Part shown: positions 40,876-49,021 of the stretch, one piece after another
Numbering within the stretch: the stretch's first letter is position 1
How the letters are laid out: each line of letters opens with the position of its first letter
Assembly (NCBI RefSeq): GCF_900187975.1
Contig: NZ_FZPC01000012.1
Span: 1-64,000 of the forward strand
DNA: 64,000 bases
Direction: 5' to 3'
Source: Pseudomonas delhiensis
GTDB lineage: Bacteria > Pseudomonadota > Gammaproteobacteria > Pseudomonadales > Pseudomonadaceae
Notes under the pieces: generated by a model
Databases searched by the model: none
What the model saw: the letters and a program-made list of their open reading frames with translations, nothing else
Told to the model about the DNA's origin: nothing
Program-made: the position numbers and the translations under genes

Positions 40876-42288
40876 TCAGTCGTCGGAGCTCTTGTTCAGC
40901 GCGTTCAGCGTGGTCATCACGCTGCTGCTGGTGGCGTTGAGCTGGGCGACCAGGCTGTCCATGGCGTTGTACTTGGCGTACAGGATGTCGGTCAGCTTGG
41001 CGGTGCGGTCGTCCAGGTCGGTCTGCTGCTTCTTCAGGCTGCTGATGGTGGCGTTGATCGAGTCGGTCTGCTGGTCGAGGATGCCATTGGTCTTGGCATA
41101 GCTGTCGACGGCGTTGTACATGCGCTTGAGGAAGCCGTCGCTGCCGGTGAAGAAGCTCTGGATGTTGCCCGCATAGGTTTCCAGCCCCTTGCTCAGCTTG
41201 CTGCTGTCGACGCTCAGGGTGCCGTCCTTCTGGCTGGTGATGCCGAGCTGCGACAGCACCTGCAGGGTACCGCTACCGCTGGACAGGTTGACGAACTCGT
41301 TACGCAGGTTGTTGAGCAGAGTGCGGGTGGTGGCATCGCTGGACAACGGCCCCGCACTGGTACTGGTGGTACCGTCCTCGTTGGTCGTGGTGGTGATGTC
41401 GGTCAGGCTGGAGATCGACTTGACCATCGTGTTGTAGGCGTCGACGAACTTCTGGATGTTGGCGGTCAGGTCGTCGGTATTGGTCGCCACCGTCACGGTG
41501 GAACTGCCGGTCGCCAGCAGGTTGAAGGTCACGCCGCTGACGGCCTTGTCCAGGGTATTGCTGGAACTGGTCATCGACAGGCCGTCGAGCTTGAACTCGG
41601 CATCGCCGGCCTGAACCAGATAGCCGCCAGTGGAGCTGCCATAGGCCGCGGTACCGTCGATCGCCAGCTTGCCCAGGGTGCTGTCGCCCGAACTCTTGAC
41701 GCTGATGTCGGTGCCGGCGCCGGTGGTGGTGGAGCTGAGCACCAGGCGCGAGCCGCTGGAGTCGGTGACGATGTTGGCGGAGATGCCGCTGGTGGAACTG
41801 AGCTTGTTGATGTTGTCGCGGATGGTCGACAACGAATCGCCAGCGGAAACCGTCACGTAATAGTTGCTGCCGCCCTGGCTGAGGGTAAGACGACCGGCGC
41901 CGAACTTGTCGGAGCTGCCGACGTACTGGCTGGCCACCTTGGAGGCGGTTGCCAGCTTGTCGACCTCAAGGGTGTAGGTACCGGCGGTAGCCGAAGCGCT
42001 GGCGGTGGCAGTCGCCTTCGTCTCGTCCGACGAAGTGGCCTTGAGCCCGGAGAAGGAGTCGGCGGTGTTGAGCGTCGCCACGGCCAGCTGGAAGGTCGAT
42101 AGCGCGCTCTTGAGCGAGCCCACGGCGGACAGCTGGGTGGTGCTCGACTTGGTGAGGTTGGTGATCTGCGTCTGCTTGGCACTGGTCTGTGCCTTCACCA
42201 GGGCGCTGACGATCGAGTCGATGTCCAGGCCGGACCCCAGGCCGGTAGAGGCGATGCTGCCCGACGAGGAAGAACTGATCGTAGTCAT
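40876..42288 (-). CDS. fliD: Flagellar cap protein FliD
   Basis: 470 residues, Ser/Thr- and Gly-rich. N-terminal GSIASTGLGSGLDIDSIVSA and C-terminal LKKQQTDLDDRTAKLTDILY are the conserved coiled-coil ends that form the capping pentamer. It promotes flagellin polymerisation at the tip and can act as an adhesin. AGGAG is 8 bases before the ATG at 42286-42288. The codon composition has more Ser/Thr ACC/AGC and less GC than its neighbours, normal for surface-exposed domains. Confidence 0.95.
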   Translation of the reverse strand: MTTISSSSSGSIASTGLGSGLDIDSIVSALVKAQTSAKQTQITNLTKSSTTQLSAVGSLKSALSTFQLAVATLNTADSFSGLKATSSDETKATATASASATAGTYTLEVDKLATASKVASQYVGSSDKFGAGRLTLSQGGSNYYVTVSAGDSLSTIRDNINKLSSTSGISANIVTDSSGSRLVLSSTTTGAGTDISVKSSGDSTLGKLAIDGTAAYGSSTGGYLVQAGDAEFKLDGLSMTSSSNTLDKAVSGVTFNLLATGSSTVTVATNTDDLTANIQKFVDAYNTMVKSISSLTDITTTTNEDGTTSTSAGPLSSDATTRTLLNNLRNEFVNLSSGSGTLQVLSQLGITSQKDGTLSVDSSKLSKGLETYAGNIQSFFTGSDGFLKRMYNAVDSYAKTNGILDQQTDSINATISSLKKQQTDLDDRTAKLTDILYAKYNAMDSLVAQLNATSSSVMTTLNALNKSSDD

Positions 42289-42317
42289 TGCCGCGCTCCT
42301 TTAAACGGTTTCTTGAC

Positions 42318-42333
42318 GCAATTGCTCGTGCCA
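42318..42333 (-). promoter_or_regulatory. Possible sigma-54 promoter of fliD, spacing one base long
   Basis: Minus strand TGGCAC-N6-TTGC, 30 bp before fliD. The -24 box is perfect but the spacer is one base longer than the consensus (N5), which would weaken it. fliD is FleQ/sigma-54 dependent in P. aeruginosa. Confidence 0.35.
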
Positions 42334-42363
42334 GAGCCTTCGAGCAAGAAGCAGGCCAGCTTT

Positions 42364-42738
42364 CTAGGCCTGCTCCCGGAACAACAGGTTGCCGGCTTCC
42401 TTGATGCTCTCCGCCAGCTTCACCGCGACTTCCGAAGGAATCTGCCGGATCACGTCGCCACTGGTGCTGTCCACCACCTTGACCACGGTGATGCCCGACT
42501 CCTGGTCGACCGAGAACTCCAGGTTGCGGTGGATGACCTGGGCATTGCTGCGCAGGCTGTCCAGCGCACGATCCAGGGTAGCCTTGTCCGGCGCAGCCTG
42601 GGTACTGCCGGTGGACGGCGAGCCCTTGCCGTCGACGGCAGCGGTTTTGCCGCCGGCCGCGATGGGCGTGGCCGCCTGGGCCTGGTTCGCCCTGGCGGGG
42701 GCTCCCAGTCCGATCGTAGAGAAAGTCACGCTCATCAT
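42364..42738 (-). CDS. flaG: FlaG-family flagellar protein
   Basis: 124 residues. The C-terminal two thirds has the FlaG pattern RNLEFSVDQESGITVVKVVDSTSGDVIRQIPSE (near residue 70) ending in LAESIKEAGNLLFREQA. FlaG influences filament length. A GAGGAG box lies eight bases before the first of two ATGs. It sits between fliC and fliD as in P. aeruginosa. Confidence 0.93.
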   Translation of the reverse strand: MMSVTFSTIGLGAPARANQAQAATPIAAGGKTAAVDGKGSPSTGSTQAAPDKATLDRALDSLRSNAQVIHRNLEFSVDQESGITVVKVVDSTSGDVIRQIPSEVAVKLAESIKEAGNLLFREQA

Positions 42739-42765
42739 CGACTCCTCATTGTTCTGGACAAATGC

Positions 42766-42790
42766 AGGAAGGGCGCAGTGCGCCCTTCCT
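42766..42790 (-). terminator. Terminator hairpin after fliC
   Basis: A 12-bp stem (42766-42777 with 42779-42790), 22 bp past the fliC stop, with ATTTG on the minus strand after it. It partly separates abundant fliC mRNA from flaG-fliD. Confidence 0.6.
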
Positions 42791-42811
42791 TCGTATCAAC
42801 CGCCGATGACC

Positions 42812-43930
42812 TTACTGCAGCAGCTTGAGTACGGCAGAGGGCAGCTGGTTGGCCTGGGCCAGTACAGCGGTGGCTGCCGACTGCAGGGTCTGCTGCTTGG
42901 TCATCTCCGCCGTTTCCGCGGCGAAGTCGGCATCCTGGATCGTACTGCGTGCCGAGGTGGCGTTCTCCGCGATGTTCTGCAGGTTGGAGATGGTGCTGTC
43001 CAGACGGTTCTGCACCGCACCCAGGGCCGAGCGCTGGGTATCGATCTGCTTCAGGGCATCGTCGATCACCTGGATCGCGGCCTGGGCCTTGTCGGCGGTG
43101 CCGATGTTCAGCGACTGCACGGTCTGGCCGGAAGCCACGGTGGCGGTGCCGCCGGTCAGGGTGCCGCCCGCGGTGACGGTGATGTCGTCCTGCGAGGTGA
43201 CCTTGATGCTGCCGCCGCTGGCGACCGCGGTGATGCCGCTGACGTTGGTGTTGATCGAGGCGACGATGTCGTTGAGGCTGGCGCCCTTGGCGTAGTCGAC
43301 TTCGACACCGTTGACGGTGATGCTGCCCGAGGTAGCGGCGGTGGTGGTGTCGTTGACGCCGGTGACCGCGATGGTGCCGCTGGCCAGGGTGTAGCTGCCG
43401 TTCAGGGCCTTGGCGCTCATGTCGTTCAGGGTGAAGCTGACGGTTTCGTTGGCGTTGGCGCCGACCTGGAAGGTCATGGTGCCGTTGGTGCCGGCCTTGC
43501 CGTTGAGCAGGGTCACCGCGGTGCTGCCGCCACCGAAGGTGGTGGTTTCGGAGATACGGGTCAGTTCGGCGGTCAGCGACTTGAACTCCTGGTTCAGCGA
43601 GGTGCGGTCGTCTTCGCTGTTGGAGCCGTTGGCGGACTGCACGGCCAGGACACGCATGCGTTGCAGGATGTTGGTGGATTCCTGCAGGGCGCCTTCAGCG
43701 GTCTGGGCGATGGAGATGGCGTCGTTGGCGTTGTCCACTGCCTTGTTCAGGCCGTTGATCTGGCTGCTCAGGCGGTTGGAGATCTGCAGACCGGCGGCGT
43801 CGTCCTTGGCGCTGTTGATGCGCAGGCCGGTGGAGAGCCGGGTCATGGCAGTGTTCAGGTTTTTCGAGGCGTTGTTCAGGTTCTTCTGAACGGTCAGCGA
43901 AGAGATGTTGGTATTTACGGTAAGGGCCAT
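42812..43930 (-). CDS. fliC: Flagellin FliC
   Basis: 372 residues. The N-terminal D0/D1 region begins [34 protein letters not shown] near 88 is the conserved TLR5-recognised helix. C-terminal D0 ends [12 protein letters not shown]. The variable central part (about 175-285) is short, so this is a compact flagellin like the P. aeruginosa a-type in size. The Ser/Thr-rich centre would carry O-glycans added by the neighbouring island. It has a sigma-28 promoter and is exported with FliS. Confidence 0.97.
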   Translation of the reverse strand: MALTVNTNISSLTVQKNLNNASKNLNTAMTRLSTGLRINSAKDDAAGLQISNRLSSQINGLNKAVDNANDAISIAQTAEGALQESTNILQRMRVLAVQSANGSNSEDDRTSLNQEFKSLTAELTRISETTTFGGGSTAVTLLNGKAGTNGTMTFQVGANANETVSFTLNDMSAKALNGSYTLASGTIAVTGVNDTTTAATSGSITVNGVEVDYAKGASLNDIVASINTNVSGITAVASGGSIKVTSQDDITVTAGGTLTGGTATVASGQTVQSLNIGTADKAQAAIQVIDDALKQIDTQRSALGAVQNRLDSTISNLQNIAENATSARSTIQDADFAAETAEMTKQQTLQSAATAVLAQANQLPSAVLKLLQ

Positions 43931-44022
43931 GACGAGATCCTCGTGGATAGGCGACTGCTTTCAGTTGGTTCCTGGCCCTTGGCTAGTGCCGCCCGGTATG
44001 GCCTGGAGAACCTTCGTTAGGG

Positions 44023-44049
44023 TTATCGTCCGTGGCGGATTTTGCTTTA
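44023..44049 (-). promoter_or_regulatory. Sigma-28 (FliA) promoter of fliC
   Basis: Minus strand TAAA (44046-44049), 15-bp spacer, GACGATAA (44023-44030); one mismatch from TAAA-N15-GCCGATAA. It is 93 bp before the fliC ATG. Confidence 0.85.
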
Positions 44050-44100
44050 GGGCGATTTTCGATTTTTTTTCAAGCCCCTCTTGCATCTTGCCCCAGGAAA

Positions 44101-44135
44101 ATGCTGAAAGCCCCGCTCGGCGGGGCTTTCAGCAT
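44101..44135 (-). terminator. Terminator of the glycosylation operon
   Basis: A perfect 16-bp stem (44101-44116 with 44120-44135) with a 3-nt loop and TTTCC on the minus strand behind it, 22 bp after the fgtA stop. It insulates the fliC promoter from read-through. Confidence 0.8.
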
Positions 44136-44157
44136 TCAGGCAGCGGTACCCGGGCAC

Positions 44158-47100
44158 TCAGTCCGGCTGCCAGGCGCGATGCCAGGCCTGCAGGTTGTCG
44201 CCCTGCAGCATCCAATCGCTGCGCACCTTCTCGCGCAGGCTGTCGCCCATGCGGGCGGTGGCCTCGAGGTCGTCCAGGTGCATGCGGATCGCCTCCACCC
44301 AGTCGCGGAAACGGTTCTTCACCCGGGTGGCCGGCAGGTCGCCGGCATAGGCCCGGTTGTCGCTGCACACCACCGGGAAGCCGCAGGCGCCGTACTCCAG
44401 CAGGCGCAGGTTGCTCTTGCACTGGTTGAACAGGTTGTCTTCCAGCGGCGCCAGGGCAAGGTCCAGGTCCAGGCTGGCGAGCTTGGCCGGATACAGGTGT
44501 ATCGGCAGGCCCGGGTGGAACTCGTGCACGTACGGGCGGATCCGCTCCGGGCACATGCCGAAGAAGACCCACTCGACCTCGTTGGCCAGCTCCTTGACCA
44601 CGTCGGCGATCAGTTCGAGGTCACCGGTGTGGCTGACGCCACCCGCCCAACCGACCCGCGGCTTCGCCGAACGCAGCCGCTGGCTCGGCTGCAGGCCGCC
44701 CCACCAGCCGGGAGCCAGGCGGTTATAGGCGACACGGATATCCGGATGCAGGTCGGAGAAGGCCTCGGCCAGCGCCTCGGTGGAAACCACGAAGCGGTCT
44801 ACGTAGCCCAGGCCGCGGCGCAGGGAGCGGAGAATGTCCTTGGGCATGTGCTCGCGGTGCTGGTTCTTCAACGGCAGGTTCGGCAGGTAGTCGTCGAGCT
44901 CGTAGACCTTGAAGGCACGGGAGAAGGCCTTCATGCGGCGCATGGCGTCCAGGCGCTCGTCGCCGATCTGGCGCTGCAGCAGCACCACGTCCGGGGAGAA
45001 GCGCTCCAGGTCGGCGACGTGCAGCAGGCCGTGGGTCACCACGCCCTCGATCAACCCCTGCTCGCGCTGCGCCAGGAACGGCTGGATGACCCGGTAGTGG
45101 CCGCAACCGAAGGTGTCGGCAAAATGCGCCAGTACCGTCGGCAGCGGTTGCCAGGCCAGGGGCCGGAAGGTCAGTTGGGTGTCGGTGAGGACGAAGCCGC
45201 CACGGGCGCGGACCAGGGAGAAGTTCGGGTTGTATGCGGGGTCACGGGCCAGACGTGGCAGCCAGCGGGCGTAGAAGGCGTCCTGCAGTTCCGTCGGCTC
45301 GGCCTCCAGGGCCTGGTTGTGCAACAGGGTCGCGTGGGGCGTCCAGACGATCAGGTAGCCGGAGGCACCGGTGCGCAGGCAGAGGTCGATATCGGCGCCA
45401 CGCTCGGCGAAGTCGCCCTCGTCCAGGCCACCCAGTTCGTCGAACAGTGCCTTGCGGATCATCAGGCAGCCATCGGAGACCGCACTGTAGTTCTGTGCCA
45501 CCTGCAGGCGGTTCATGTAGCCGGTGGCGTTCATGTCTTCGCCGATGAAGGCGTGCCCGGCGATGCCGCGCAGGCCCAGCACCAGCCCGGCGTGGGTGAT
45601 GCGGCCCTCGCCGTCGACGGTGCGCGCGCCGACGATACCGACCTCCGGACGCTGCGCCTGGTTGACCAGTTCGCCCAGCCAGTCGCCCTGGAAGACCGCG
45701 GCCTCCGGACGTAGCAACAACAGGTAGTCGCCACGCGCGTGGGCGGCGGCCAGGTTCTTCAGCCGCGCGTCGGCCAGCGGCTCGCCCGAGCGCAGCACAC
45801 GGACGCGCTCGGCGGCCATCTGCTCGACGCCCTCCAGCCACTGGCGGGTGGCCGGGTTCTCGCTGGCGTTGTCCACCAGCAGGATTTCGTAGTTGGGGTA
45901 GGCCGTGTGCTCTAGGAGGCTCATCACGCAGCGCTGCACGGCGGCGAGCTGGTCGCGCAGGACGATGAGGACGGACACCGGCGGCTGTGCCGCATGACCG
46001 TAGTCGATGTGGTAGCGCCCCGGCAGATGGCTCTGCACCCGCGCCTGTCCGTAGCCACGCGCGGCGAGATGGCGCTGCAGGGTGCGCTCCTCGTCGGGGT
46101 TGGCCTGCAGGCTCGGCGCAGCGGTCGACAGCAGCGGCTCGGACAGGTGCGCCAGGCCATCGAGGCCGCCCTGCTCCACCAGGCGCAGCAGCAGGTCCAG
46201 CTCCAGGGCCTGGGGATACTCCCCGTCGAAACCGTCCATCTCGAGGATGGCCTCGCGGTTGAACAGGCAATGGCGCGCCTGGGAGGTGGGGAAGCTGATC
46301 AGCAGGTCGAGGTTGAAGTCCGGGCGCAGCGCCGGTCCCTGGGAACCGTCCTCGCCACGCATCACCAGGTCGGTGGAGACCGCACGGCACCCCGCCGCCG
46401 TCATCAGCTCGAGGCCGGCGATCATCAAGCCGGAGGCGGTGAAGACGTCGCCGGCATCAGCCAGCAGAACCCAGTCCGCCGTGCTGCTGTGCAGCGCGGC
46501 ATTGAGCGCCACGCCAAGGCCATCGGCATCCAGTGGCTGGTGCCGCAGGCGAAGCCCACTGTCCACTTGCGGAGGCTGGTCGGCCAGCAGCGTCACACTG
46601 ACATTCGGGTAGAGCCCGGCGGCCGCCTCCAAGCTGTCGAGCGTTGCCTGCAGCGCCGCGGCATCCTCACCCACCGGCAGCAGCACCTCGATGTGCACGC
46701 CCATGCCGTTGGCCTGCAGGTGCTCATCGATCAGGCGTTTCTGCACCGGGCTCGGCTTGCGGGCCTCCATCCACTCGTCGAAGCGCTCGATCATCTCGCC
46801 CAGGGCATGGGCCCGGCGCAGGGCGGCGAGCAGGTCGACGCGCTCGGGCGCCTGCTGCCGATGCAGCGGCGAGACATCGACCAATTGGTCGCCGTCCTCG
46901 ATATACCAGCCCAGGTCGCGCACGGCCTGGCGGAAGTCCTGGTGCCCCTTGTCGCCGATGCCCGGCTTGTCGCGGCCGAGCTGGCTGAACTGCTCGCGGG
47001 AGACGCGGAAGTCCACCAGGGGGGCGGACAGGAACGCCAGATCGCCCTTTTGCAGTAGCTTGACATAGAGCGCCAGATCGCCCACCCAGCGGATGGGTAC

Positions 47101-47688
47101 GCCATTGAGCGCCATGACCTGCTCACCGAACGCAGCCACCGCCTCCCGTCGGCACAACACGGTGCTGGGCTCACCGATGAAGTTCACCGTGTGTTCGGCC
47201 AGGAACGACGTCAGGCCGATGCCATCGACCAGCGCATCCTCCACGAACGGCAATGCGGTGGCCAGGATGTCCGGCAACTGCCGTCCCTGTTCGTCGATGC
47301 GCCGCCGCCGCGAACTGACCAGTGCAACCCCTGGCCGCTCGCGCATGGCGCCGACCATGCGCTCGACACACTCCGGGTGCAACGCATCGTCGTCATACAG
47401 GAACTTCAGGTATTCGCCGCTGGCGAGGCTGACGCACTTGGCCAGGTTCTTCGATTCGTGCAGACGTGTCTCGTTGTATGAATAGTGCACAGGAAAATCG
47501 AGAATGCCGCGGTATTCGTCCACGACCTGCCGCACTTCGTCCGTCCGGCAGTCATCGCAGACCACCAGCTCCAGCGGGCGATAGGTCTGGTCCTGCAGGC
47601 TCTGCAGGGCCTCCTTGAGGTAGGCCGCCTTGTAGGCCGGCATCACAACGCTGACCAGCGGGTTAATGTCGTTTGGTTGGTTCACCAT
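44158..47688 (-). CDS. fgtA: Multi-domain flagellin glycosyltransferase FgtA
   Basis: 1176 residues from ATG 47686-47688, GAGGTG five bases upstream. Four glycosyltransferase-like domains can be traced: GT2 at about 10-240 (VSVVMPAYK, FLYDDDALHP), a diverged GT2 at about 330-560 (VLLADAGD), GT2 at about 570-800 (VSVLIVLRDQ, RGADIDLCLR) and a GT-B domain at about 855-1175 (KPRVGWAGGVSHTGD, LLEYGACGFPVVCSD). P. aeruginosa FgtA (PA1091) sits in the same place beside fliC and is needed for flagellin glycosylation. It is the last gene of the island, 64 bp after the ATP-grasp gene, and probably builds and attaches the glycan core. Confidence 0.9.
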   Translation of the reverse strand: MVNQPNDINPLVSVVMPAYKAAYLKEALQSLQDQTYRPLELVVCDDCRTDEVRQVVDEYRGILDFPVHYSYNETRLHESKNLAKCVSLASGEYLKFLYDDDALHPECVERMVGAMRERPGVALVSSRRRRIDEQGRQLPDILATALPFVEDALVDGIGLTSFLAEHTVNFIGEPSTVLCRREAVAAFGEQVMALNGVPIRWVGDLALYVKLLQKGDLAFLSAPLVDFRVSREQFSQLGRDKPGIGDKGHQDFRQAVRDLGWYIEDGDQLVDVSPLHRQQAPERVDLLAALRRAHALGEMIERFDEWMEARKPSPVQKRLIDEHLQANGMGVHIEVLLPVGEDAAALQATLDSLEAAAGLYPNVSVTLLADQPPQVDSGLRLRHQPLDADGLGVALNAALHSSTADWVLLADAGDVFTASGLMIAGLELMTAAGCRAVSTDLVMRGEDGSQGPALRPDFNLDLLISFPTSQARHCLFNREAILEMDGFDGEYPQALELDLLLRLVEQGGLDGLAHLSEPLLSTAAPSLQANPDEERTLQRHLAARGYGQARVQSHLPGRYHIDYGHAAQPPVSVLIVLRDQLAAVQRCVMSLLEHTAYPNYEILLVDNASENPATRQWLEGVEQMAAERVRVLRSGEPLADARLKNLAAAHARGDYLLLLRPEAAVFQGDWLGELVNQAQRPEVGIVGARTVDGEGRITHAGLVLGLRGIAGHAFIGEDMNATGYMNRLQVAQNYSAVSDGCLMIRKALFDELGGLDEGDFAERGADIDLCLRTGASGYLIVWTPHATLLHNQALEAEPTELQDAFYARWLPRLARDPAYNPNFSLVRARGGFVLTDTQLTFRPLAWQPLPTVLAHFADTFGCGHYRVIQPFLAQREQGLIEGVVTHGLLHVADLERFSPDVVLLQRQIGDERLDAMRRMKAFSRAFKVYELDDYLPNLPLKNQHREHMPKDILRSLRRGLGYVDRFVVSTEALAEAFSDLHPDIRVAYNRLAPGWWGGLQPSQRLRSAKPRVGWAGGVSHTGDLELIADVVKELANEVEWVFFGMCPERIRPYVHEFHPGLPIHLYPAKLASLDLDLALAPLEDNLFNQCKSNLRLLEYGACGFPVVCSDNRAYAGDLPATRVKNRFRDWVEAIRMHLDDLEATARMGDSLREKVRSDWMLQGDNLQAWHRAWQPD

Positions 47689-47752
47689 CACACCTCAATT
47701 TGGCTTCAGGCGATCCGCGGGCATCATGCCCACGGCTCGCGAGTTGAATTCG

Positions 47753-49021
47753 TCAAAACAGCAGATCCATCGCATCCACATCGAATACGGGAATGCCATG
47801 GCGTCGGGACACGTCCAGACGTTCGGGAAAGTGGTTGTCGATGAAGATCGCCGGCGCGTGCACGTGATCGGACTTGGGCTCGCCCTCGCGCAGGTGGATG
47901 ATCCGTTCGAACATCGTCAGCGGAATATGCGCGGCCTCCAGCGTGGCCTGCAGGTCTCCAGGGTGGCGTGTGAGCAACACCAGCCGCTTTTCCAACTGCA
48001 GCAACCGGTAGGCAAGGCGCATAGCCTGTGGATTGGCACGGCCTGCACACACCAGCGTGTCGTCCAGGTCCAGGTAGCAGGTATCGAAGTCATAATCGAG
48101 CACCGCCTTGTTCTCCAGGCGGCGCTCGACCAGCCGCAGGCGAGTCTCCGGCAGCAGCAGCAAGTCACGCCCGAGATAGTCCTGCACAGCCAGCAATGGC
48201 AGGTTGACGCCAAGGGAGCGCGCCACGACCGAGCCGGTGGACAAGCGACTGCTGAACTCCAGCAGTTTCCAGTCGCCCTGGCGGTCCCGGCGAACCTGGA
48301 AGAACCAGGGCCCACGCAGGGCGAGCCGGGCGTTGAGCGTGGTGGCAATGTCGTTCAGTTGCGTATCGGTGGGCCGAGGTCCCGAGCGCATGGCGATGCC
48401 GCCCACCACACGCTCGCGGGAACGCGCCCCGACATGCAGCAGCTGGCCGCGGTGACTGGTGAAGCAATCGACGGTCAGTTCCTCACCCGGCAGGTACTCG
48501 CATATCAATGGCTGCTGCACCCTCGTGAGCACCACGGCCAGCTCATCGGCATCGGCGACCAGGGTCACCCCCTGCCCCCCCTGCCCCTGGTCGGGCTTCA
48601 CCACCACAGGCCAAGCCTCCACGGCCGCGGCATTCGCATATCGACGCGGGACCCACGGCATATCGTCCAGCAATTCATAGGTCAACGATTTGCGCCGGGC
48701 GATGCGCGCCGTCTGCGGGCTACCGTTGACCAGGTGCACGCCAAAACCTTCGGCACGTGGCGCCAGGTAGTCCTGCACGCTGTCGTGGGTGGCGAATACC
48801 AGGTCGATGCCCCACTGCGCCAACAATTGTGCGAAGCACTCATCGAAGGCCGCATCGGCAATGTTGGGTAACTGGGCGTGTCGGGCATATGCCTGCACGC
48901 CATAGTCGACACGGCTGGAAGCGCCATGCAACTCCACGTGCAGCGAATGCTCCAGCGCACGGGCGATTTCCAGCCCTACTTCAGTGCCGCTGGGAAACAC
49001 CAATACCCGCACCTTGCTCAC
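47753..49021 (-). CDS. ATP-grasp ligase fused to a HAD-like domain
   Basis: 422 residues from GTG 49019-49021, which overlaps the previous stop (GTGA); a start at 49066 would run inside the upstream gene. Residues 1-85 look like a pre-ATP-grasp Rossmann part (LVFPSGTEVGLEIARAL). ATP-grasp at about 90-290: VVKPDQGQGGQGVTLV binds phosphates and ICEYLPGEELTVDCF follows. HAD at about 310-422: YLDLDDTLVC (motif I), LTRHPGD, and IFIDNHFPERL (motif IV). ATP-grasp enzymes join a carboxylate to an amine or thiol, so it may amidate or acylate a sugar while the HAD part removes phosphate; this is inference. Similar proteins occur in other flagellin islands. Confidence 0.8.
   Translation of the reverse strand: MSKVRVLVFPSGTEVGLEIARALEHSLHVELHGASSRVDYGVQAYARHAQLPNIADAAFDECFAQLLAQWGIDLVFATHDSVQDYLAPRAEGFGVHLVNGSPQTARIARRKSLTYELLDDMPWVPRRYANAAAVEAWPVVVKPDQGQGGQGVTLVADADELAVVLTRVQQPLICEYLPGEELTVDCFTSHRGQLLHVGARSRERVVGGIAMRSGPRPTDTQLNDIATTLNARLALRGPWFFQVRRDRQGDWKLLEFSSRLSTGSVVARSLGVNLPLLAVQDYLGRDLLLLPETRLRLVERRLENKAVLDYDFDTCYLDLDDTLVCAGRANPQAMRLAYRLLQLEKRLVLLTRHPGDLQATLEAAHIPLTMFERIIHLREGEPKSDHVHAPAIFIDNHFPERLDVSRRHGIPVFDVDAMDLLF

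Noticed and set aside
47689-47752. Small gene between fgtA and the ATP-grasp gene
   Set aside because: The 64-bp gap has no start with a ribosome site other than that of fgtA.
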